From Leguminivora glycinivorella (taxonomy: Eukaryota > Arthropoda > Insecta > Lepidoptera > Tortricidae), in contig NC_062974.1 of assembly GCF_023078275.1 (NCBI RefSeq), positions 21,071,119 to 21,135,118 of the forward strand: a stretch of DNA of 64,000 nucleotides. Reading direction: 5' to 3'. A program made the position numbers and the translations under genes. Under the pieces are notes generated by a model, which was not told where the DNA came from, searched no databases, and saw nothing but the letters and a program-made list of their open reading frames with translations. Shown here piece after piece: positions 56,337 through 64,000 of this stretch (positions are counted from its first letter, which is position 1; the number at the start of each line of letters is the position of its first letter).

Positions 56337-58814
56337 CAACACTTCTCAAACAATAAACGTTGATTAGTATTAATGCTTTCAATAAAACTTTTTCTTATTG
56401 TAGTTTTAATTCAGCAAGTCAACAAACAGTTAACAGGGTTTGATGGACTCATTCTCGCCCTTTTATTATGACAGATTAAGGAAATTACACCTAGGTATAG
56501 TAGACTAACGATATGCGTTTTACTTCCTTTTAAGAAATTAGATCTTTTCATTTTGTTCCTTGTAGATAATTATTGCTTCGGTTGTAGGTTGAGTTGAAAG
56601 ATTGTCAATAAGTCTACTATGGCAAAGCTTTAACATACATTAATTATACATATTCCAGGGCCAAGAGCCATTGGAGTCAAGATGACAGACCTTAATGGAG
56701 TAAAATACCGAGTGGAGCTAATACGGATATTTGTGTAGGTACTTCCCATACAATATGTCGGTATAATTTCTTCCAAGTTTGTTCAAAGTTAACGCGTACA
56801 GTCTTTTTGTTCGCTTCTGTGATCTATCATTTCCACAATCTGTGGTCTCATCATTTGGATACGTCGATGCTGGTTCACATTATTCCAGTGCTCGAATAAA
56901 TTCAATCACTGCACTGGCAGAATATATGTGAACGAGGCATTATGTCACATTCATATGCATACAGCAAACAATTGGATAGTTTTGTAGAAGAACGTGTGGC
57001 ATGGCGTGGTAGCTGTACTTGAGCTGTACCTACTTTACTTCAGTTCGCCATTTGCATTGACAAGGCTTGCAGTTTGCAGTGGATATTTCATTTGTACGAG
57101 TGGATGAATAGGTGTTCATTTCGCATTCAAAGGCGCAATATACCTCGTATGCAACAACGGTTAGTTCGCTGTCGTAAGGTATAATTATTTAATTAGTCAC
57201 GTTCTTACCTAAGTCGTGAAAACTGGTACAAAATGCTTTTTTTTCGAATAAGATGTTCGCTTGTGTAGTTGGCATAATTATTAGGATTTTCTTTAAGTAA
57301 ATACAAGGCCCACGAATGTTCACATTTTTGCCAAGTGGTATTGTCGCTTTCGGTTCTCCATCATATTATTGAACACTCGCCGGTATGACGTTCGAATACA
57401 ATAGTACCTGTAATGTTTTAATGGTACGTGCACCGCAGTTTAATGTTATTGAATGACCACAACTCCAAATATATCTATGATTCAAATCTGTAAATACCTG
57501 GTGTTCAGTGCCTTTACCTACGTAACATTTTCTTATGAATTAGTAATTACGCTCCGAGCCACGTGCTCTATCGCCACAAAGCCTTTGGCTTTGACACACT
57601 CCAGTCCTTTGAACACGAGTGTCTTCCTTACTAACGATAGTAATGATCTACTTACCTAATAATTGATTAAGTAGTTTTATAAAGCCAAGCCTCCGGGGTA
57701 GAAAGAAGTTGCGATTGTAGGCAGTTGATGAGAAATGATTTCCCAGTACCACCCAGTACTTTCTATTACTATTTAGAACTTCGTTCAGGCGTAAAATACG
57801 TTGGCTTTGAGCTACTTCGCTTTAAAGACAATATTTTATTAGACATAGTAGGTAGGTAATTAAAAACTATTACAGAAATTAAGCGAGGCGAAGACGTGGC
57901 CTACGATGGAGCAAGCTCGCCCAAGTCGCCCAGATATCCCAGAATGTCTGTCTGTTCTGCTCACCATTGATTTAAAGGTTAGCTCGGCGTAATTTAACTA
58001 ACTTTTTTTACTTATGTACTTAACTACTACGCTATTTATTCCTCCAACGCCCCACAGGGCGCCAAGAGCCCGTAAAGGAACTTCCACCAAAGGATATCTA
58101 TAGCAGTTCCGAGGTGACTGTCCTCACATTGGCAATGAGTCCTGATTGCTATGCGCGCGCTGTCCGTCCTTTGTTCGGGTTCCATTGTCCTGTCCCCCAT
58201 TTCCGATTTTCAACTGTTTGCGTTTCATTTTAATTTCTCTGCGGATTGTGGCCAGTAGGATGGTAGAGCTTGACCTAGATAAAACACTATGCGTATTTTT
58301 CAGGCCTTCTCTTTTGAGTCCTATCCTAAGTCTAGTCTATTTTTGTATCGCTGGAAAAGGGTAGATACCCTTTAACCATAACAACAGTCGTAAACAGTAA
58401 AACACGTAATTCCGATCTCAATTCCTTAATTACTAATTAGCATTGACTCTGCATTGTGAAGTAGTTTATAATGTGCATGGTATACCTACTTACAGATAAC
58501 TATTAACTATCTTCAGAGTGATTTCACTAACAAGTTTTGGTATCCTTTAAAACTGTGCTAATTCCATATAAATATTAGTTTGCTTGATAATGTTCCCACT
58601 GAAAGTAAAAGTGTATTTTATGTGGATAAATGACATGACAGGATGTTCCGTTGATTCAATTCACTATATCGGATAAAGTTACCCAGACGTTTCCGAGACG
58701 ATGAACACAATAGGTCCGAGCCAATACTTATTAGATGGTAAGGAAACACCAATTCAGGCGTATAACAATGGGTAAGCTCGTTATCATAGTGACCATGAAT
58801 ATGTCTGTACGCCC
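56337..58814. other. Presumed intron or intergenic DNA
   Basis: No convincing exon. At about 57880-57960 (GCGAGGCGAAGACGTGGCCT; ATGGAGCAAGCTCGCCC) there may be a scrap of LINE C-terminal code, too short to call. Confidence 0.35.
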
Positions 58815-58962
58815 CGAAGCCGAATAGCACAAACGCTCACGAAACGAAACGCTCGTACATATCTATCTCTATCGCTCTTGCGTATTGGCGCGACAGAGCC
58901 AGACTACCTTTCGCGGCGTTTCGTTTTCGTTTCGCGGCGCAGAAATGCCATTCGGCTACGGC
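58815..58962. mobile_element. MITE with GCCGAAT ends
   Basis: CGAAGCCGAATAGCAC at the left and GCCATTCGGCTACGG at the right are inverted. The inner zone has AAACGAAACGCTCG mirrored by GGCGTTTCGTTTTCGTTTCG. About 148 bases. Duplication not identified. Confidence 0.6.
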
Positions 58963-59104
58963 ACCAGGTGACGCACTCGTGTGGAAAGGCACGTAGGTAA
59001 TGGAAGGGACCTGCCAGCCTGGCCAAACTAACAATCATTCAAACTCCGTGGCAATTTGACAAACGAAACGCAGCTAGCCCTGTTGCTCCAATCCTGAAGA
59101 GCGA

Positions 59105-59547
59105 TAGAGAGAGGTAATTCATCTTCATCATCATCCTGTCCCAGCCGGTTTCGGCCTCGGCGACTGGGTTTGTACCGGTTAGTGAGAGCGACGGTCGTGG
59201 GCTCTCAGGTGACTGGCGTAGCCTATTTTTGCCATGAATGTGCGACCACACTCACTGCAAGTCAGCACCCCTCCAACGAAATTGTAATTTATGACCGCTG
59301 GTGGTCGGGCCTTTAACTCGTCACGTTTCGCATCGAGATCCACTCGCCTCTGCTCTTCGAAGGCTTGCACTTTGTCTCTCACTGTATGCCTCCACTTCGG
59401 CCGATCTTGCGACGAAGTCTCCCAGTGCGACGGTTCAATGTCACATCTCCGCATGTGACGCTTCAGCACATCTTTGTAGCGCAGAAGTTGGCCGCCTTGT
59501 TTCCGCTTGCCACTTTGCAACTCTGAGTAGAAGATGCGCTTAACCAC
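59105..59547 (-). pseudogene. LINE C-terminus with zinc finger and (GAT)n tail
   Basis: The minus strand encodes [20 protein letters not shown], then [14 protein letters not shown] and [14 protein letters not shown], and ends with a C2H2 finger, [21 protein letters not shown]. This is the tail of LINE polyproteins with the order ELxxGKRxxGGQxxRYKD ... CxxCGRxFxxxIGLxSHLRAH. It is followed by a 3' UTR with CATCATCATCC (plus strand) near 59128. Five-prime truncated, about 122 residues open. Confidence 0.8.
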
Positions 59548-59590
59548 TCTGTCATTAGACCCCCTCCCCCGGAGAGATAATTATGGTAGG

Positions 59591-59695
59591 TACAGTCAAC
59601 CAATTGGATTATAAATCAGATTGTAAGAAATCTCTTACTGCTTGTCATTTTGACATGGTTGTAGAGTGACCTAGGGTTCCAATTGGTTGACTGTA
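59591..59695. mobile_element. MITE, TA-flanked, CAGTCAACCAATTGG ends
   Basis: CAGTCAACCAATTGGA at the left is mirrored by TCCAATTGGTTGACTG at the right, each flanked by TA. 101 bases between the TAs; a Tc1/mariner-like MITE. Confidence 0.8.
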
Positions 59696-59840
59696 CCAAC
59701 CAACCCCAATGGTAGTCAACCAACCCCAATGGTTGGAACCGTAGGCCACTGGAGAACTGTCATAGTGACGTTATAATATAAATCAGATTGTAGGAAATCT
59801 CTTACTGTTTGTCATTTTGACATGGTTGTAGAGTGGCGTG
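59611..59840. repeat. Duplicated MITE interior
   Basis: ATAAATCAGATTGTAAGAAA with the following CTTGTCATTTTGACATGG (59611-59668) is repeated at 59779-59837 with a few changes. The second copy lacks clean TIRs, but AACCAACCCCAATGGT words stand between the copies. Confidence 0.65.
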
Positions 59841-60122
59841 AACCGTGAACGATTGACCACTTTTCTAATATGTCTTAATTTCCCTATTATTACTGTATTT
59901 AATTAATACTAACAAGAAGAAACGAAAGCAAAAGTACGAGCTACCGGTCTATAGGTATTTATATGTGCAAGATATGTAAATAGATGGTGCAGAATCAGTT
60001 TTCAAAGGGAATATTGCGCATCCGAAGGTGTTAATTATATTCTTTACGTACATACGTTAGATAACTTCAACCTATTAATTTTGATTATACTTAATACCAT
60101 TTCTCCCATAAATAAATAAATA

Positions 60123-60227
60123 TTATAGGACATTCTTACACAGATTGACGAAGCCCCACGGCAAGCTCAAGAAGGCTGTTGAAGGTGTTGTGGGTACTCA
60201 AGACAACGATATACATATATTATACAG
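60123..60227 (-). repeat. tRNA-derived SINE tail
   Basis: TATTATAGGACATTCTTACA to GACAACGATATACATATATT on the plus strand is the tail half of the SINE at 8951-9187. It stops where the foldback element starts. Confidence 0.65.
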
Positions 60228-61380
60228 ATTGTATTTTGATAGCAGGTCAGTGAGGGCAGCTACCAGATCCCGTGTTTCTACGCGAAAACGGTATTAGGAG
60301 ACCTTCCTTCTATTTTCAATTTATGAGAATTGGCGTTTACAGATTTTGGAAAAAACATACAGGATGCGAGAAAAAAAGTCATTTTTCACAAACTTTTTTT
60401 TGACGCCAATCGATCCCATTCCTATCAAGTATCAAAAGCTTGTATGGGGCCAAAAAAAATTTTCCGGCCAGAAAAGTCACAAATCGCGAAAAACTTTTCC
60501 CATACAATTTGTATGAAATAGTACATTACATCAGAGGCCGGGAAAATGAGGATTTCCGGCCAAGTGGGTATATACGGCCGAGCGAGCGTGCGAGCGAGGC
60601 CGGATAGGGATACGAGGCCGGGAATCCGTTTTCACGCCGAGGCATGTATAGTGCTTTTCTCAAACATACAATGAAATAAAAAAAAATGCTCTAAAGGACA
60701 ATATTTTACAAAAAAAAGTTACTTTGCAGGCCTAGGCCTGAAAAATAATATGAAATCCCTTTACAGTCCTCTCGAGTTGTTGCGCCCAAAAAGCGATACT
60801 TCCCAGCCCATTTTAAGGAACGTAAAGACAATATTTCATTGCATGTTTGAGAAAAAAATTTTTTTCATATGGTGTTTTTCTGATACCAATCGAATCCATT
60901 CCTATTCAGTATCGATAGTTTTTTCGGGCTCAACTTGCGGTAATGTACCAAAGAGCCACAAATTAAAGAAAACTTTTTCCACATTTTCCCCATATTAGCA
61001 TAGTAAAATTTATAGAAAATGTATCCATTGATTTGTGAGCTTTTAGTACATTGCCGTGAGTTGACCCCTAAGCAAGCATTGATACTGAATAGGAATGGAA
61101 TCAAGTGCCATAAAAAAAACACCATGTAAAAAAAAATGTCATACAAATTGTATGGGAAAAGTTTTTGGCGATTTGTGACTTTTTTTTTGGCCCAACCAAG
61201 CTTTTGATCCTGGATAGGAATGGGATCGATTGGCGTCAAAAAAAAAGTTTTTTTCCAAAATCTGTAAATGCCATTTCTCATCAATTTGAAATCGAGGGAA
61301 GGTTTCCTTAGACCATTTTCGTGTAGGACCACGGAATCTCATAGCTACCCTTACTGACCCGCTATCAAAATACACCCTGT
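60225..61380. mobile_element. 1.16-kb element with ~290-bp inverted arms
   Basis: The left arm (60225 to about 60520) starts GTATTTTGATAGCAGGTCAG; the right arm (about 61090 to 61380) ends CTGACCCGCTATCAAAATAC. Arms share ACAGATTTTGGAAAAAA, GACGCCAATCGATCCCATTC and AACTTTTCCCATACAATTTG. Between the arms a variant of the same block (ACCAATCGAATCCATTCCTA) occurs at 60893, and an inverted GATACTGAATAGGAATGG at 61081, so the arm unit is reiterated. No coding content; the open frames are by-products. Confidence 0.75.
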
Positions 61381-61819
61381 GTAAAATATTCATTTATTTT
61401 ATTTCTTCGTATTTTTGTTTAGGAATAATAAACCGCTTCCCTTATTAAAACGGCACTATTGTAGGCCACACATCATCCACATATCATACGTGTCTAACGG
61501 ATCGCACACGTGCACGTAGGAGTCTGACCGCATTATATTTATCTGCAAAAAACTACTAAGTAGGTATAACTACAAAAAAAAACTACACAAAAAGTACCTA
61601 TGTTAAGTACTTATGATGCAAATGCTTTTTCACCACACCAACTGGTAAAGGCTTACTTTGCTATTCGAAAACAGATAGCAAAATTGCATTTTATTCACAA
61701 GAGTGCAAAGTAATTTCATACATATTTTAATGTGATGTCCAAAGCTGGCTGTAGAAATTCACGTATAAATGATGATTTTGAATCATAAATGTTAAATAAA
61801 TTGATGGATTTGATTTAGT

Positions 61820-62065
61820 TTGATGTTTTACAGTTAATATCTTCATAGTGTTGGTGAGGTGAAAAATTTTGTGTTTCACTCGGTGGCAAATTTTGTTTAA
61901 CCTACGTGCCTTGAAACCCTCGCAACGCTCAAGATTCCAAATTCTGAACCACTCGCTACGCTCGCGGTTCAATATTGGAATCTTTCGCTTGCTCGTGTAT
62001 CAATTTTGGCACGTGCGGTTAAACAACAACTTTGCCCCCTTGTAAAACAAATAACTATTGTCCAT
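61820..62065. repeat. GAGCGTAGCGAG-type foldback repeat
   Basis: ACCACTCGCTACGCTCGCGG, flanked by GATTCCAAATTCTGA and TCAATATTGGAATC, forms a hairpin core. The outer parts CAACTTTGCCCCCTTGTAAA and CCTACGTGCCTTG tie it to the copy at 24700-25130. Confidence 0.5.
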
Positions 62066-63559
62066 TGCAGATCATAAAATCTTAAATGATTGATAGATCA
62101 AGCAACATATAAAAATGCGTCCGGAAAAATGCTGCACTTCTTTTTCGTACAACCTTATTGACCGAATTTTTACTTTTTTTTTGACACCACGCTAGTCTTT
62201 AACGCAATATACTTTCACCTGGAGATTTGTCTGAATTGTATGTTTGTCCCATAATTTAAAAATGTCCGATAAAGTAGCTGGCAAGTCGGTAAAGATAGCT
62301 GTACGAGATAGTATCTCAGCTCAGACGTATAAATCCAATCAGAGCCCATTTCCTACAGCTAAATGAGTGCGAAGGTGTGCAGCGGACGCTCCTAAAAATA
62401 CCACGTATTGACTTATACAATACTTCTTAAGGACGTGGCATAAGAACAACAAAATGGTGTCAGCAACACGATGCGAGCCAAGCGCGCAGACTATGTGACC
62501 ATCGCACGCGTTATACGAACTCATCAACCAATTGTGTTGTAGCGTTCAGCCTAGGCGCGTCAAATGAGAAGACACAAAGTCGAAATTATGTGTTGCCTTA
62601 TCCTTGCTTTTGAAATCTTTGAGCACGCTTCGAATTGTATGTTTGTCCATAGACATTAGCATTCCTAAACAAACTTGTGTGGCGTTCCATCGTAGCTTGT
62701 TTTGCCTGTGATGCGTTTTTGTAGGGAAATTTTATCCTGTTAGCGCCAGTAAAGTTTATTTTTTCAGCATGAGCTTAGGCTTAGAATTTAGATAATTAAA
62801 TAATAGCTACATGTTGGATAGGTATTTTTAACCGCATTTTTTTTGTATGGAAGCGTGAGTAGGTGTAGGTATTCATTCCTTTGGTAATATTAACCATGCT
62901 AAATGCTGTCTCTGTACCTATGCTATTACTGCTATGCTCTAGTTCACCTACTTGTTTATGATATGATTGTTACATTTATAATTTTATGCAACGTTATTGT
63001 AATTGAATTCCCACACTATCATTAGTCATTACATAGATAGAGCATAGCATACTCGAGAAATTCTTCATTTATTTAAGCAAGAAACTTATTCTGATCTTAA
63101 AACAATATCTTAATAATGTCTGCCAGTGGGCCTTGTCGTTTTTTTTGCTTTCGTGTATGATATCTATTCCAATTTATAATGTAGTAATTTTTAAAACTTT
63201 TATAGGATGTACACCTATTGACGCGGATGAGAAGTATGGAGAAGGAATAAAATGACACCATTTTGATGTCAAAATAACCCAGAATTGCCCCCAACATCCA
63301 CTTATATGCGGATTGTAATTACTTGCTGGCAAATCGCACTACTTAGTTCTTGGATGGCACCTGAATTGAGCAATTTGGAGCTGGAACGAGGTTTTATGAG
63401 CGACACTAACTTCGTACAGCTTGGTTAGTTGGATACTTAGAGACGTGACGTGAGAGACAGTTGTAAAGTCAATGTCAAATGAAGATCAGCATTTGCTTTT
63501 GAAGGAGATAAATGAAGAGTGGAAAAAATTACAGTCTTTTTTAATTTAATCTATGGCCA

Positions 63560-63605
63560 CTGTATCGCTAATGCGCTAATCCAGTGCTCTTCCATCTGAG
63601 TTACC
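63560..63605 (-). repeat. tRNA-like (A-box) fragment of a SINE
   Basis: The minus strand reads TGGTAACTCAGATGGAAGAG then CACTGGATTAGCG, which is the D-arm/A-box part of a tRNA. No T-arm follows at the right distance, so this is a SINE head fragment and not a tRNA gene. Confidence 0.4.
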
Positions 63606-64000
63606 ATCTAACATAGCGAACAGCGAATCGTTTGCAGACGTTTCTGCATGTAGACTTGTAGAGATTGTAGTTGTAGATGATCAATGCAGGATGCGGTCTT
63701 TTCTACGTTGAGCATTCAAGCTTCGCCAAACAAAATACCACGTTCTTTTCGACGTCGTCTCGATAATTAATATAATCTTGAGTCCGTCTGTTAAGAGTTA
63801 GTTCACTCTACTCCACACCACACCGTTGATTTTATAAGTATTTTCATTTAATTCTCTTAATAATTGAGTTTGCTTTAGCTACTTCTGCTCTAATATCATT
63901 TTTATCTATCTCTCTACCTTAATGTTAAAAGTTCTTCTTTCTACAATTGTTTTGATGTAACTGTACTGTGTAAATATATTCAACTCCCTGCTATTTATGT

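Larger units (their letters stand above)
61381..64000. other. Presumed intron or intergenic DNA
   Basis: No exon is seen. Two repeats are listed separately. The rest is AT-rich without recognised structure. Confidence 0.35.

Noticed and set aside
60330..61393. Frames with FFDANRSHSY on both strands
   Set aside because: They are readings of the reiterated inverted unit of the foldback element, not conserved protein.

Overview
The window looks like nuclear DNA of a moth or butterfly (Lepidoptera). It is AT-rich and gene-poor, has GT-AG introns, and is full of repeats I recognise from lepidopteran genomes: a tRNA-derived SINE with a TTCGAATCCCGG B box, foldback elements with GAGCGTAGCGAG-type words, AGGGTTCCGTA and (GACA)n repeat units, LINE 3' ends with (GAT)n tails, and many MITEs. 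All calls are read by eye; no alignment or search was run.

Host genes. (1) Two internal exons of glycogenin lie on the minus strand at 5085-4950 and 3448-3274. They join in frame; the start exon and all exons after the DAD motif were not found. (2) 20301-20469 (+) is a likely first coding exon of an unidentified gene. (3) 40690-44694 (+) is a complete gene with three coding exons and an upstream 5' UTR exon. It encodes a 560-residue Gln-rich protein with a Cys-rich domain that resembles the front end of a transposase-like family. (4) 50075-50126 (+) is a likely first coding exon after a CpG-rich leader.

Mobile DNA. The main pattern is a set of hAT (Ac-like) elements. Six have both ends and matching 8-bp target-site duplications: 12062-16358, 25945-28162, 28580-35763, 35869-37094, 42816-43311 and 52715-54273. 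A seventh, 10900-19749, has matched ends but no duplication. Their ends are alike (TAGGG/CAGGG/TAGAG followed by a short word), but the subterminal zone of each is packed with a different short palindromic word (ATCCGGAT, ACCGGT, GGATCCGG, TTCCGGAA, CGAATATTCG, CTACGTAG, GGAACG...). One is split by a 6.6-kb BEL/Pao retrotransposon with identical 494-bp LTRs, a 5-bp duplication and an open 1692-codon gag-pol. The 8.85-kb element holds a hidden four-exon reading frame and a nested hAT that itself holds a 2.3-kb palindrome built of ~490-bp units. A separate 4.6-kb element (51712-56336) has ~450-bp near-identical inverted ends and contains one of the hATs.

Layout. 1-5.1 kb glycogenin exons and repeats; 5.1-10.9 kb non-coding; 10.9-19.7 kb nested hAT complex; 20.3 kb orphan first exon; 20.5-25.9 kb MITEs and degenerate LINE; 25.9-37.1 kb three hATs with the BEL insertion; 38.5-39.6 kb another repeat-word element; 40.2-44.7 kb Gln-rich gene; 45-49.5 kb MITEs and SINE; 49.6-50.1 kb orphan first exon; 51.3-64 kb mobile-element mosaic, probably intron or intergenic.
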